Numbered from the stretch's first letter, positions 1-9,092 are shown. The stretch: 64,000 bases of DNA from Actinopolyspora xinjiangensis (GCF_900104475.1 NZ_FNJR01000006.1:62001-126000); one strand, 5' to 3'. Numbers and translations: made by a program. The notes: generated by a model not told the origin, from the sequence alone.

Positions 1-50
1 GTGATCAACGGCCACAGCAGTGTGGCGATGGCGGTAATCAGCTCGGGCAT
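1..50 (-). CDS. Start of a possible membrane protein, cut by window edge
   Basis: Read on the minus strand, an ATG at position 50 opens MPELITAIATLLWPLI and runs off the left edge of the window. A GGAG sequence about 5-8 nt upstream is a good ribosome-binding site. The visible residues are hydrophobic, as expected for a signal anchor or first membrane helix. Only 16 codons can be seen, so no function is assigned. It would follow pepN on the same strand. Confidence 0.35.
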   Translation of the reverse strand, partial: MPELITAIATLLWPLI

Positions 51-278
51 CGGCCGCTCCACGACTCGCTGGACGGTGCGCGATCACAAGACTACGCGCG
101 GTGTCCGACAGGGTGAGGGGCAATGCTCCGCGAGTCACTCGCACGGGCGGGATCTCCCCGGCTCGGGGTATGTGCACGAGCACCGGTCACTCGAACCGTC
201 GAGATCCCGCCGGAGGATGGGGCCGACGGATGTGCTGTTCACCCGGTAACGACTCCCGCCGGGAGGGAACAGGAGGGT

Positions 279-299
279 GGAGCCCGCCGGGCGGGCCCC
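279..299 (-). terminator. GC-rich hairpin after pepN
   Basis: On the minus strand a GCCCGC/GCGGGC stem with a 3-nt loop, extendable by about three pairs, begins 25 nt after the pepN stop. It has no T tract, which is usual for actinobacterial hairpin terminators. Assignment rests on position and fold only. Confidence 0.4.
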
Positions 300-323
300 A
301 CCCGCAGGGAATCGGAACCGCTG

Positions 324-2897
324 TCAGGAGCGGTCGAACTCGCGGGCGGCCAGGGCGCGCACCACCCCGGCTCGTCCCTCGGAGACCAGTCTGCGCAGCG
401 CCGGAGGGTGTTCCTCCTCCAGCCACGAATCGGCAGTCCGGACTGTTTCCCGGTCCACCGACCATGAGGGGAACAGCCCGATCACCGTCGGTTGGGACCG
501 CTCACTGGAGCGCCGCTGCCACACCCCGTCGATCTCGTCGAAATAACGCCGGACATAAGGGGTGAGCAGTTGGTGCTGCGCTGGATGCTGGAAGCCGGAG
601 ATGATCGCCTCGTTGATGGCGTTCGGCAGTTCGTCGTCGTGCACCGCCCGCTGCCAGGCCCGTTCCTTGGCCTCGGCGGTGGGAATCAGCGCCCGAGCAC
701 GCTCCGCTCGCCGCCTACCGGTGGCGGTGGAGTCGGCGGCCAGCTCGGCGTCGATCTCGCTTTCCTCGGCCGCGCCGTGGGCGATCAGGGCCTGCAGTAG
801 CTGCCAGCGCAGATCGGTGTCGACCACCAGCCCTTCCAGTACCTCCGAACCGTCGAGCCAGCCGCGCAGCAGCGCGAGCTTGTCCGCGTCGAGCTTCGCG
901 GCCGTCAGCGCGGTGACGAAGACGAGTTGGTGATCCGAACCCGGCCGGGCGGCGCGCGCCAGTTCCACCAGCCGGTCGGTGTAGCGCTGCCACCCTTGCG
1001 GCTGCCAGTCCGGATCGGCATAGGATCCCAGCGCCGTGCGTGCCTGCAGCAGTACCCGCTGCACCACGCCGATCTCGGGTTCGCCCCCGATGCCACCGTC
1101 GCTGTCCTGGCCGAGCACGAGGCTCACGAAGTCGCGCGCCCGCATCTCCGCGTCCCTGGTCATCTCCCAGGCGGTGGACCAGCACAGCGCGCGCGGCAGC
1201 GACTGGTCGATGTCGGCCATCCGCTCCACCAGGGTGGCCAGTGACTCGGAGTCCAGCCGCATCGCGCAGTAGCTCAGGTCGTCGTCGTTGACGAGTACGA
1301 GCTTGCCGCGCCGCACCCCTACCAGCTCGGGGGCCTCGGTGCGCTCACCGGAGATGTCGAGCTCCGTCCGGTGGATCCGGACGAGTTTGCCCGTCCCGGG
1401 GTCGTCGTCGTAGATCCCCACCGCTATGCGGTGCGTGCGGTACTCACCCTCGCCGGGACTGGCCGGTCCCTGCACCACGGTGAACCCGGTGAACCGCCCC
1501 TGCTCGTCGGTCTCGAACTCCGGACGCACCGTGTTCAGCCCGGTGGTCTCCAACCACTGTGCGCTCCACCAGGACAGATCTCGCCCGGAGGCCTCCTCCA
1601 GCGCCGTGAGCAGATCGGAGAGCCGTGCGTTGCCCCAGGCGTGCCTGTCGAAGTAGATCTTGAGTCCGCTCAGGAAGTTCTCCAGGCCGACGTAGGAGAC
1701 CAACTGCTTGAGCACCGAGGCGCCCTTGGCGTAGGTGATCCCGTCGAAGTTGACCTCGACGGCTTGCAGGTCCTCGATGTCCGCCGCCACCGGGTGAGTG
1801 GAGGGCAGCTGGTCCTGCCGGTACGCCCAGGACTTCTCCACGTTGGCGAAGGTGGTCCAGGCGTGCGTGTACTCGGTGGCCGAGGCCTGCGCGAGCACGC
1901 TCGCCCAGGTCGCGAAGGACTCGTTGAGCCAGAGGTCGTCCCACCAGCGCATGGTGACCAGGTCGCCGAACCACATGTGCGCCATCTCGTGCAGCACCGT
2001 CTCGGCGCGACGCTCGTAGAAGTAACTGGTCACCCTGGACCGGAACACGTAGTCCTCGAGGAACGTCACGCACCCGGCGTTCTCCATGGCGCCCGCGTTG
2101 AACTCGGGTACGAAGCACTGGTCGTACTTGGCGAAGGGGTACGCGACGTCGAACGCCCGTTGGTAGAACTCGAATCCCTGCTTGGTCTCGGTGAACAGGC
2201 GTTCGGGATCCAGGTACTCGGCCAGTGAGGCCCGGCAGTAGAGCCCCAGCGGGATGTCGCCCTCCGGGCCGCTGTAGACGTCACGCCACTCCGCGTAGGG
2301 TCCGGCGACCAGTGCCACCAGGTAGGTGGAGATGGGGGGAGTCGCCTCGAAGGTGTGCGTGTCGAGGGTTTCGCTGGAGGCGGTGACCTCACCGGGCGAG
2401 TTCGAGACGACCCGCCAGCTCTTCGGGGCGGTCACCGTCAACTGGAAGCTCGCTTTGAGGTCGGGCTGGTCGAAGCAGGCGAACATGCGCTTGGCGTCGG
2501 CCGTTTCGAACTGGCTGTAGAGGTAGACCCCGCCGTCCACCGGGTCGACGAAGCGGTGCAGTCCCTCACCGGTGTTGGTGTAGGCGCAGTCGGCGCGGAC
2601 CACCAGTTCGTTCTGCTCGGCCAGGTCGGGGAGCGCGAGCCCTTTCTCCTCGTCGTAGTCGGACAGGTCCAGCTCGACGCCGTTGAGTGTGGCGTGGTGC
2701 ACCCGCGTGGCCATCAGGTCGATCCACGTGGAGGTGCCCGGAGCGGCGCCGAACCGTACTGTGGTCTTCGAGCCGAAGACCTCCACGTCCTCCCCGTTCG
2801 CGCCGTCGGAGAGGTCGAGCTCGACCGCGTAGGAGTGAACGCGCAGCAGTTCGGCGCGCTGCTCTGCCTGCTGGCGGGTCAGGTTCGGCGGAGCCAC
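324..2897 (-). CDS. pepN: Aminopeptidase N (M1 zinc metallopeptidase)
   Basis: Cytoplasmic zinc aminopeptidase that removes N-terminal residues from peptides, downstream of the Clp protease in protein turnover. The 857-residue protein has the M1 hallmarks: GAMEN (exopeptidase motif, about residues 268-272), the zinc-binding HEMAH (about 302-306), and the third zinc ligand in NESFATW about 19 residues later. Length matches actinobacterial PepN (about 860). The C-terminal half is the helical ERAP1-like domain. The GTG start at 2897 follows a GAGGTG ribosome-binding site. It is divergent from the DsbA-like gene, the same arrangement as Rv2467/Rv2466c in M. tuberculosis (from memory). Nothing unusual was seen in the catalytic motifs. 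Confidence 0.96.
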   Translation of the reverse strand: MAPPNLTRQQAEQRAELLRVHSYAVELDLSDGANGEDVEVFGSKTTVRFGAAPGTSTWIDLMATRVHHATLNGVELDLSDYDEEKGLALPDLAEQNELVVRADCAYTNTGEGLHRFVDPVDGGVYLYSQFETADAKRMFACFDQPDLKASFQLTVTAPKSWRVVSNSPGEVTASSETLDTHTFEATPPISTYLVALVAGPYAEWRDVYSGPEGDIPLGLYCRASLAEYLDPERLFTETKQGFEFYQRAFDVAYPFAKYDQCFVPEFNAGAMENAGCVTFLEDYVFRSRVTSYFYERRAETVLHEMAHMWFGDLVTMRWWDDLWLNESFATWASVLAQASATEYTHAWTTFANVEKSWAYRQDQLPSTHPVAADIEDLQAVEVNFDGITYAKGASVLKQLVSYVGLENFLSGLKIYFDRHAWGNARLSDLLTALEEASGRDLSWWSAQWLETTGLNTVRPEFETDEQGRFTGFTVVQGPASPGEGEYRTHRIAVGIYDDDPGTGKLVRIHRTELDISGERTEAPELVGVRRGKLVLVNDDDLSYCAMRLDSESLATLVERMADIDQSLPRALCWSTAWEMTRDAEMRARDFVSLVLGQDSDGGIGGEPEIGVVQRVLLQARTALGSYADPDWQPQGWQRYTDRLVELARAARPGSDHQLVFVTALTAAKLDADKLALLRGWLDGSEVLEGLVVDTDLRWQLLQALIAHGAAEESEIDAELAADSTATGRRRAERARALIPTAEAKERAWQRAVHDDELPNAINEAIISGFQHPAQHQLLTPYVRRYFDEIDGVWQRRSSERSQPTVIGLFPSWSVDRETVRTADSWLEEEHPPALRRLVSEGRAGVVRALAAREFDRS

Positions 2898-3260
2898 GGA
2901 TCACCTCGTTGATCGTCGTCGGGTAGGGACCGGGTCGTGCCCGTGCGGCGCCCGGAATCAATCATGCCGGAATGAAATCACGCTGCGGTACTGCTCCGCG
3001 CGTGGGCACGTACGTCCCCCGCCGGTGGATGGGGACGTTGCGCCCCAGGGGTACGGCGTCGGGAGCTGTGTTCGGAACCGCCGGTCGCGGTGTCCCGAGC
3101 CGCGCGCAGCTGACCGATCGGGTGAGTGAATCCCTCCGCCGGAGGGCGTCCGGTTCACGCTCCCGGACCGGGAAATCGACGGCTGCCGGGAACACAGCGC
3201 CCTCCTCGGGTGGTTGACCCATCGGAACCGTGACCACACGTGACGACGGAAGGCGTGTTG
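2898..3260. other. Divergent intergenic region pepN / DsbA-like
   Basis: About 360 nt without a credible gene. It must hold the promoters of both divergent genes. No good -35/-10 pair could be assigned. A short ACGTACGT palindrome lies near 3008. ORFs across it are GC-rich shadows. Confidence 0.5.
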
Positions 3261-3884
3261 ATGAGCACCGACAGCCAGCAGAGGAAGCCGGAAGTCTACT
3301 TCTACTTCGACCCCATCTGCCCCTTCGCCTGGGTCTCGTCCCGTTGGATGCTCGAGGTCGAGCAGGTTCGCGACATCGACCTGCGGTTTCGCGTCATGAG
3401 CCTGGCCGTGCTCAACTCCGGGCGCGAACTCGGCGAGCAGTACGACGAGATGATGCAGCGGGCCTGGAAGCCGGTGCGTGTCGCGATAGCGGCGGCCGAG
3501 CAGCACGGCGACGAGGTGCTGTCACCGCTCTACACCGCGATGGGGACCCGGTTCCACGACAACGGGGACAAGGACTTCGATCGGGTGATCGCGGAGTCCC
3601 TGGAGGAGGTCGGGCTGCCCGATTCGCTCGCCAAGGCGGCGAACAGCGACGAGTACGACGAGCGGCTGCGTGCCAGTCACCACGCGGGTATGGACCCGGT
3701 GGGGGACGAGGTGGGGACGCCGACCATCCACGTCGACGGTGTGGCGTTCTTCGGCCCGATCACGACCCGCATCCCGCGTGGGGAGCAGGCGGGCGAGTTG
3801 TTCGACGCCGCGCGCACGCTGGCGGGTTATCCGTACTTCTTCGAGCTCAAGCGGACCCGTACGGAGGCCCCTCGCTTCGACTGA
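3261..3884 (+). CDS. DsbA-family, mycothiol-dependent nitroreductase-like protein
   Basis: A 207-residue thioredoxin-fold protein closely resembling my recollection of M. tuberculosis Rv2466c, a mycothiol-dependent reductase. Shared blocks include the N-terminal FDPxCP active-site loop followed by SRW, the MSLAVLN block, and [10 protein letters not shown] with the cis-proline. The active site reads C20-P-F-A23 where Rv2466c has CPWC, so the resolving cysteine is replaced by alanine and only the nucleophilic cysteine remains. That suggests a monothiol mechanism using mycothiol (inference). The ATG at 3261 is preferred over an in-frame GTG at 3240 because GGAAGG sits about 8 nt upstream. Its place beside pepN supports orthology. 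Confidence 0.88.
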   Translation: MSTDSQQRKPEVYFYFDPICPFAWVSSRWMLEVEQVRDIDLRFRVMSLAVLNSGRELGEQYDEMMQRAWKPVRVAIAAAEQHGDEVLSPLYTAMGTRFHDNGDKDFDRVIAESLEEVGLPDSLAKAANSDEYDERLRASHHAGMDPVGDEVGTPTIHVDGVAFFGPITTRIPRGEQAGELFDAARTLAGYPYFFELKRTRTEAPRFD

Positions 3885-3897
3885 TCGCGGTTTCCGT

Positions 3898-3923
3898 GAC
3901 GCGAACGTCCCGACGTTCGCGTC
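3898..3923. terminator. Bidirectional hairpin terminator
   Basis: A perfect 11-bp stem (GACGCGAACGT / ACGTTCGCGTC) with a CCCG tetraloop starts 14 nt after the stop of the DsbA-like gene. The next gene is convergent and ends at 3989, so the hairpin can serve both strands. No T tract. Confidence 0.75.
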
Positions 3924-3988
3924 CCTACGCGTGACCTCGCTCGTGAGTTCCTGCCGGGCACCCGTTCCGATCCGGTCGGCCGGAACGG

Positions 3989-4738
3989 TCAGCGATGGCT
4001 GAACACTCCCGCGTGCAGCCGGGGGGCCGTCGAACTGGCGTTCCACGCGAGCGCCAGCTCGACATCCCTCTGGTACCCCTGGTCGGTGAGTTCGCGGCCG
4101 GATACGCACTCCCGTACCTCGCGCGCGAAGTCGTCGGACGCCTCGTAGGCGCGCGCGGCCATCCCCGCCTCGACCGAACGAGCGGAAACCGGCACGGGCA
4201 GCGCCGAGATTATCGCTCCGGCCCCGATCAGGTCCTCCGCCGCGAGGCGTAGCGACCCGTCGGCGCGACGCTCACCAGCCGCGATCACGCCGACCGGGCC
4301 GTTGTGGGCCGCCGAACCCGCTGCCGCCGCGACCGCGGCGGCATTGCGCAGGCAGCCGGTGAACACCACCGCGCCCAATCCGGCCGCCTCCGAGCACAGC
4401 GTCGCCCCGTTGGGGGAGGGAAGACCGATGAGCGTGCCGGTGGGCGCGTTCGCCAACGAAGCCGGACTCAACGAATACCCTCCGCTGCCCCGGTCACCCG
4501 CGAGCACCGCACCGGCCGCCGACGCGGCATCACCGGCCCGGTCGTCCCGGTAGGGGAGCGGAAGCACGTGGGCGCCCGCGGCCGTCGTCACGTCCACTGC
4601 CGTGGCGAAGGAGAGCACGTCCACCACCACCAGCACGGCGCACTGCTCCCCGAGAGAGCGAAGGCCCTCCAGCCCCCATTCGAACCTCACCGCGTGATCG
4701 GATTGCGCGGCCGGTGACATCACTTGTTCGTGTGGCAT
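3989..4738 (-). CDS. 2-phosphosulfolactate phosphatase family (ComB-like)
   Basis: A 249-residue protein with the ComB family layout: VVVDVLSFATAVD near the N-terminus, SPNGATLC in the middle, then GCLRNA and VIAAGERR. In archaea ComB dephosphorylates 2-phosphosulfolactate for coenzyme M synthesis. Actinobacteria do not make coenzyme M, so the true substrate here is unknown and the family name should not be read as function. The ATG at 4738 is preferred because AAGGG lies 6 nt upstream, whereas it abuts the alternative ATG at 4744. It is divergent from rpiB with a gap of only 56 nt. Confidence 0.8.
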   Translation of the reverse strand: MPHEQVMSPAAQSDHAVRFEWGLEGLRSLGEQCAVLVVVDVLSFATAVDVTTAAGAHVLPLPYRDDRAGDAASAAGAVLAGDRGSGGYSLSPASLANAPTGTLIGLPSPNGATLCSEAAGLGAVVFTGCLRNAAAVAAAAGSAAHNGPVGVIAAGERRADGSLRLAAEDLIGAGAIISALPVPVSARSVEAGMAARAYEASDDFAREVRECVSGRELTDQGYQRDVELALAWNASSTAPRLHAGVFSHR

Positions 4739-4782
4739 GTCCATCCCTTGACCGGGTGAGCAATGTACGCGAAGCGATTTGG

Positions 4783-4788
4783 CAGACT
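4783..4788 (+). promoter_or_regulatory. Putative -10 of leaderless rpiB
   Basis: CAGACT lies exactly 6 nt before the GTG start of rpiB, which has no Shine-Dalgarno sequence. The spacing matches other leaderless starts in this window. No clear -35 is visible. Confidence 0.4.
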
Positions 4789-4794
4789 ACACGT

Positions 4795-5265
4795 GTGCGC
4801 GTCTATCTTGGTTCCGATCACGCCGGTCTCGAAGTGAAAACACATCTGGTCGAACGCCTCGGCCGTCTCGGTTACGAGGTGGTCGACGTGGGCCCCGCCG
4901 TCTACGACGCCGAGGACGACTACCCCCCGTTCTGCGTGGAGGCCGCCCGCCGTGTGGTGGCCGACGCGGGCAGTCTGGGCCTGGTTCTCGGGGGTTCCGG
5001 CAACGGGGAGCAGATCGCGGCCAACAAGGTTCCCGGGGCGCGGGCGGCTCTGGTCTGGAACCAGGACACTGCGAAGCTCTCCCGGCAGCACAACAACGCT
5101 CTGCTCGCGGGGATCGGCGCCCGGATGCACAGCCTCGACGAGATCGACGGAATCGTCGACACCTTCCTGACCACCGAGTTCGAGGGAGGCAGGCACCAGC
5201 GCCGGATCGACATGCTGGCCGACTACGAGCGGACCGGAGAGCCCCCGGCACTGCCCGAGCGGTGA
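4795..5265 (+). CDS. rpiB: Ribose-5-phosphate isomerase B
   Basis: Interconverts ribose-5-phosphate and ribulose-5-phosphate in the pentose phosphate pathway. The 156-residue protein starts with the family signature RVYLGSDHAG, carries the catalytic loop GGSGNGEQIAANKV and ends with the HQRRIDMLADYE block. Glu72 in NGEQ matches the base of the mycobacterial enzyme (Glu75 in M. tuberculosis), which uses glutamate where other RpiB proteins use cysteine (recalled). The GTG at 4795 is chosen because family homology begins there. There is no ribosome-binding site and a -10-like hexamer lies 6 nt upstream, so translation is probably leaderless. It is upstream of nei, as in M. tuberculosis. Confidence 0.95.
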   Translation: MRVYLGSDHAGLEVKTHLVERLGRLGYEVVDVGPAVYDAEDDYPPFCVEAARRVVADAGSLGLVLGGSGNGEQIAANKVPGARAALVWNQDTAKLSRQHNNALLAGIGARMHSLDEIDGIVDTFLTTEFEGGRHQRRIDMLADYERTGEPPALPER

Positions 5266-5386
5266 CCGCGTCGCCCGCCCCGGTTCCAGCGACCGCCGAT
5301 CGTGGGGGTGGGTGCTCGGTGTCGGCGGTCGAACGGGAAGCGTTCGTGCCGCCGGGGCCGGTCCGGTGGTTGTGAGGGGAGGTTCG

Positions 5387-6193
5387 GTGCCGGAAGGACA
5401 CATCGTGCATCGGCTCGCCGAGCTGCATCGGCGTCGTTTCGCGGGTGAGCCGGTCCGGGTGGGGAGCCCGCAAGGACGGTTCACCGCCGCCGTGGAACTC
5501 GACGGCGCCGTGTTTCGTGACGCCCAGGCCCACGGCAAGCACCTGTGGCACCGCTACGGCACCGACCGCGTGGTGCACGTCCACCTGGGGCTGTACGGCA
5601 AGTTCACCGAAGCGCCCGTGCCGCTCGGGCAACCACGTGGCAAGGTCCGCATGCGCCTGGTGGGACCCACGCACGGGACCGACCTGCGTGGTCCCGCCGC
5701 CTGTGAGCTGCTGACCGAGGAGGAGCTGGCGCGGCTGCGCGCCCGGTTGGGCCCCGACCCGCTGCGCTCCGACGCCGATCCGGAGGCCGCGTGGCAGCGG
5801 GTGACTCGCTCGCGCTCCGCCGTCGCGGCGCTGTTGATGGACCAGTCCGTGCTTTCCGGCGTCGGCAACGCCTACCGGGCGGAAGTGCTGTTCCGGTGGG
5901 GAGTTCCGCCCCGCCTACCGGGGCACTCGTTACCCCGGCGGCACTGGGACGCGATCTGGGACGATCTGGTCGCACTGATGTCGGAGGGGGTCCGTACCGG
6001 ACGCATCGACACCGTGCGCGAGGAGCACTCCCCCGAGGTGACCGGACGGGAGCCCAGAAACGACCGCCACGGCGGTGAGGTCTACGTCTACCGGCGTGCC
6101 GGTGCCGCGTGCCTGGTTTGTTCCACACCGGTCGCCACCGCCGAGCTGCTCGGCCGCAAGCTCTACTGGTGCCCCCGGTGCCAGCGGGAGTGA
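5387..6193 (+). CDS. nei: Fpg/Nei-family DNA glycosylase (endonuclease VIII)
   Basis: Base-excision repair glycosylase/AP lyase that removes oxidised pyrimidines. The 268-residue protein begins PEGHIVHRL, which after Met removal gives the catalytic Pro2-Glu3 pair of the family. A helix-two-turn-helix region lies around residues 150-200 (SVLSGVGNAYRAEVLF), and a C-terminal zinc finger uses Cys242, Cys245, Cys262 and Cys265. The PEGH start and position next to rpiB point to Nei1 (Rv2464c-like) rather than Fpg. The GTG at 5387 follows a strong GAGGGGAGG ribosome-binding site. An in-frame start at 5312 is rejected because it would bury the catalytic proline. Confidence 0.94.
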   Translation: MPEGHIVHRLAELHRRRFAGEPVRVGSPQGRFTAAVELDGAVFRDAQAHGKHLWHRYGTDRVVHVHLGLYGKFTEAPVPLGQPRGKVRMRLVGPTHGTDLRGPAACELLTEEELARLRARLGPDPLRSDADPEAAWQRVTRSRSAVAALLMDQSVLSGVGNAYRAEVLFRWGVPPRLPGHSLPRRHWDAIWDDLVALMSEGVRTGRIDTVREEHSPEVTGREPRNDRHGGEVYVYRRAGAACLVCSTPVATAELLGRKLYWCPRCQRE

Positions 6194-6350
6194 GCCGTCC
6201 GACACTCGACTCGTTCGCCGCGTCGGTTCCCGAGCCCCACCTCCGGGGGCGTCGGATCGGCGTCCCCCGACAGGCACGGGCCGAGCGGCCCCAGCGGTGC
6301 CCTTACTGAGGGAGAAGCCCCCTTCCACGGGTTCCGGCCGACCCGCCGAC

Positions 6351-6380
6351 GCGGCCGTGCGGTTCGGACCGCACGGCCGC
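6351..6380. terminator. Strong bidirectional hairpin terminator
   Basis: A perfect 13-bp stem, GCGGCCGTGCGGT pairing with ACCGCACGGCCGC, closes a TCGG tetraloop. It lies between the convergent nei and 2H phosphoesterase-like genes, ending 6 nt before the latter's stop. The palindrome works on either strand. Confidence 0.8.
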
Positions 6381-6385
6381 ACCCG

Positions 6386-7009
6386 TCAGCCCGAGAGCTC
6401 GACCTCGCCCAGGACCTCCCACTCGTCGCAGGCGTGATCCCGGTTCAGTCGTACCAGCGAGATGCTCGGCATCCGCACCGTCGCCGGTTCCGCGCTGGTC
6501 GCCTCCAGTGTCGCCTTCGCGAAGACGGCGGGGCCGTCGGCTGTGGAGAAGGCCAGGCTCACGTGCTGGTCGATCTCCTCGGGGTCGCCGGGCAGTTCCG
6601 CTCCCACCACCGCTCCGGCGGCTTCGCGCAGTCGTGCCCGCAGGTCCGTCAGCGTGGCCTGCGGTTCGGCGGGCAGTGCCAGTGCTTCGGGTAGCACCAG
6701 TCCCCCGTGGAACGTCAACGACAGCGGTGCGAAGGAGGACAGGTGCCGTCGGGCGGCCTCCAGCAGTGCTTCCACCCGTCCCTGCGGAGCCTCGTCGTGG
6801 AATCCGTTCTCCTGCAGCAGGATGTGCATCCACTCCAGCGGGACGGGGTCGAAACCGGGCAGGTCACGTAGCGAATACTGGTACTGGTTGGCCAGCCTGC
6901 GCAGCTCCGGCTGATCACCGAGCGGTAGCAACCAGGCCAGGCTGCTACGGCCGGAGGACCATCCCTGGCGCCAGCGTGCGTGTTTGCGGACCTGGTCTGC
7001 GTGTGGCAT
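6386..7009 (-). CDS. 2H phosphoesterase / 2'-5' RNA ligase-like protein
   Basis: A 207-residue protein resembling the LigT/2H phosphoesterase superfamily of actinobacteria. The two half-motifs are probably MHILLQ (about residue 55) and QHVSLAF (about residue 150). The second fits the H-x-S/T consensus. The first keeps the histidine but has leucine where threonine is expected, so activity is uncertain. Members act on cyclic phosphodiesters or RNA ends, but the substrate here is unknown. The ATG at 7009 has GGAG 8 nt upstream. An upstream in-frame ATG at 7033 lacks a ribosome-binding site. A small gap separates it from the MFS gene on the same strand. Confidence 0.65.
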   Translation of the reverse strand: MPHADQVRKHARWRQGWSSGRSSLAWLLPLGDQPELRRLANQYQYSLRDLPGFDPVPLEWMHILLQENGFHDEAPQGRVEALLEAARRHLSSFAPLSLTFHGGLVLPEALALPAEPQATLTDLRARLREAAGAVVGAELPGDPEEIDQHVSLAFSTADGPAVFAKATLEATSAEPATVRMPSISLVRLNRDHACDEWEVLGEVELSG

Positions 7010-7121
7010 GTGGGTCACTCCAGGACGGCGCACCGTCCGCGACGGTGCGGGGCGGCTCTGACGGCGTTCGGTTCTCTGGGGGCAAGTCTGCCTCCCTGGG
7101 TGCGGACGGGTAGGGGCCGTG

Positions 7122-8576
7122 TCAGTTGATCGAGGAGCTCTCCCGCTGCGCCTCCGCTCGCCGGTCGAGCGTGGCCACCGCGTCCGAGTCGCGGACCCGG
7201 AACGTCAGCAGCAGCCCGAGCACCCCGAAGACCACCGGTACCAGGAAGGCGCCGTGGAACCCGCTCATCCGGGCCTGTGCCATCGCTTCGGGGCTCGCGG
7301 CCTCCAGTCCGCTCGTGGCCGCCTGGGTGAACATGACCAGCGCGCTGGCGACCACGGCCGTGGCCAGCGCCGTGGCCACCTGGCGACTCACGTTGAACAG
7401 CGAGGTCGCCTGCCCCATGGAAGCCCCGCTCATCTGGGCGAACGCCGCCGTCTGCAGGGGAGTCATCAGCATACCCATCGACGCGCCGAGCAGCACCAGT
7501 GATCCCACCAGGGCCCAGAGCGAGATCGACAGGCTCAGCAACTGCAGCGTGCCCGCGCTGACGAGCAGCATCGCGAATCCTCCCGCTATCAGTCGACGCG
7601 GCCCGACCCGGCCGTAGATCCGGCTGATCACCTGGGTGACCAGCAGCATGGAAAGCGCCTGGGGCATCAGGATCGCTCCCGCCTGTAACGCGGAGGTGCC
7701 GCGCAGGTTCTGTAAGTACAGCGGGATGAGGAACAGCACCCCGAACATCGCACCCGTCTGACACAGCAGCAGTACGTTACCGGCTCCGAAGATCCGGTTG
7801 CCGAGCAGCCGCAGGTCCAGCATCGGCTCGGCCGCGCGGAGCTCCCGCCAGACGAGCCCGCCGATCAGCACCGCGGCCAGCAGCAGGCAGCCCCACACGG
7901 GGAGAGCGGACCAACCGTCCTGGGCGGCACGGTCGAGGCCGAGCAGCAGCACGGCCAACCCACCTCCGGCGAGCACGAATCCGGGGAGGTCGAAACGCCC
8001 GGGACGTTGCCCCCGTTCCTCGACGAGGAACAGGATCGAGCAGAGCAGGGCCAGGGCCCCCACCGGTACGTTGATGAAGAAGATCCACCGCCAGTTGGCC
8101 ACCTCGATCAAGGTCCCACCGAGCAACGGGCCCAGCGCCGGTGCGGCGGTGATCGGTATGGCCAGGATCGCGGAGGCCTTGGCGCGTTCCTGCGCGGGGA
8201 ACGCCCGGAACAGCATCGCCTGGCCGACCGGGACCAGCATGCCCCCGCCGATCCCCTGCAGGAATCTCGCCGCTATCAGCGTCTTGATCCCCGGAGCCGC
8301 ACCGCAGATCACGGAGGCTCCGGTGAACATCAGTACGGCGAACTGGAAGGTTCGTTTGCTGCCGAATCGGTCGGAGAACCAGCCCGAGGAGGGTATGAAC
8401 ACGGCCAGGCTGATCATGTACGCCGTCAGGACCCACTGCAGCGTGCCTGCGCCCACGCCGAACTGCTTTCCCAGCGTCGCCAGCGCGACGTTCAGGATGG
8501 TCATGTCCAGGATCTGCATGACCAGTGCCAGCACGAAGGTTATCCCGACGAGCCACTTGTATTCGAGCCGTCGCAA
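7122..8576 (-). CDS. MFS multidrug exporter, DHA2 (14-TM) family
   Basis: Proton-driven efflux permease of about 484 residues, with roughly 14 hydrophobic segments and the DHA2 signature LDMTILNVAL in TM1. It also has SGWFSDRFGSKR (motif A) and a conserved GP-rich stretch in TM5 (PALGPLLGG). M. tuberculosis has an MFS exporter, Rv2459, at the equivalent place between clpP and clpX (recalled). Here the gene lies upstream of the tRNAs. The start is uncertain: homology begins around RRLEYKWLVG, and TTG at 8576 is the closest in-frame start, with GGAGG about 10 nt upstream. The reading frame stays open to 8825 but that extension is arginine-rich and looks non-coding. Confidence 0.85.
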   Translation of the reverse strand: MRRLEYKWLVGITFVLALVMQILDMTILNVALATLGKQFGVGAGTLQWVLTAYMISLAVFIPSSGWFSDRFGSKRTFQFAVLMFTGASVICGAAPGIKTLIAARFLQGIGGGMLVPVGQAMLFRAFPAQERAKASAILAIPITAAPALGPLLGGTLIEVANWRWIFFINVPVGALALLCSILFLVEERGQRPGRFDLPGFVLAGGGLAVLLLGLDRAAQDGWSALPVWGCLLLAAVLIGGLVWRELRAAEPMLDLRLLGNRIFGAGNVLLLCQTGAMFGVLFLIPLYLQNLRGTSALQAGAILMPQALSMLLVTQVISRIYGRVGPRRLIAGGFAMLLVSAGTLQLLSLSISLWALVGSLVLLGASMGMLMTPLQTAAFAQMSGASMGQATSLFNVSRQVATALATAVVASALVMFTQAATSGLEAASPEAMAQARMSGFHGAFLVPVVFGVLGLLLTFRVRDSDAVATLDRRAEAQRESSSIN

Positions 8577-8875
8577 CGGCGCATCGCCTCCGTAAGGTCT
8601 CGAGTGAACCGCGAAGCGTCCCCGGCGGCAACGGTCTCGGCCGGGGCGCGGGGACGAACGTTCAGGATGCGGGTGCCGCGCGAGGAGGGCCAACCGGTTT
8701 CGTCGATCCGCTGCTCGCGGCACGCTCGTGCGGTGAGTCGGCGCCCCGTGGAGCTCGCGGGCCGTACGAGGAGCCGCAGGCCGTGCCAGAAGGCGAGCGG
8801 GGGCGGGGCTGTCTGCGTCGGACACGAAAATCGGTGGTCACCCGCGATACGGATGACCACCGACTCGGCCGACAG

Positions 8876-8947
8876 AGCGGGTGACGGGAATCGAACCCGC
8901 ATAACCAGCTTGGAAGGCTGGGGCTCTAACCATTGAGCTACACCCGC
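8876..8947 (-). tRNA. tRNA-Gly (anticodon TCC)
   Basis: The minus strand folds into a cloverleaf: acceptor GCGGGTG/CACCCGC, anticodon stem CCAGC/GCTGG around the loop CTTCCAA (anticodon TCC), and a T arm containing GGTTCGATTCC. The discriminator is T, as usual for bacterial tRNA-Gly. CCA is not encoded. A TAGCAT -10 hexamer at 8965-8960 lies 12 nt upstream on the minus strand. Confidence 0.96.
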
Positions 8948-9092
8948 AGTGCGCCACCTATGCTACAACAGTCGATCCCGATGGATGATCCCCGGGGTCC
9001 CACCGATCTCGGTGACCGTGCGTGCCGTATTCTAGCCAACAGCGATAGAGTGCATGCGAAGACCCCTGCGGCGGAATCTCTCTCGGGGGTCA

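Noticed and set aside
1-249. 82-codon plus-strand ORF at the left edge
   Set aside because: Antisense to a better-supported start at position 50 (minus) with a ribosome-binding site. Residue composition is non-coding.
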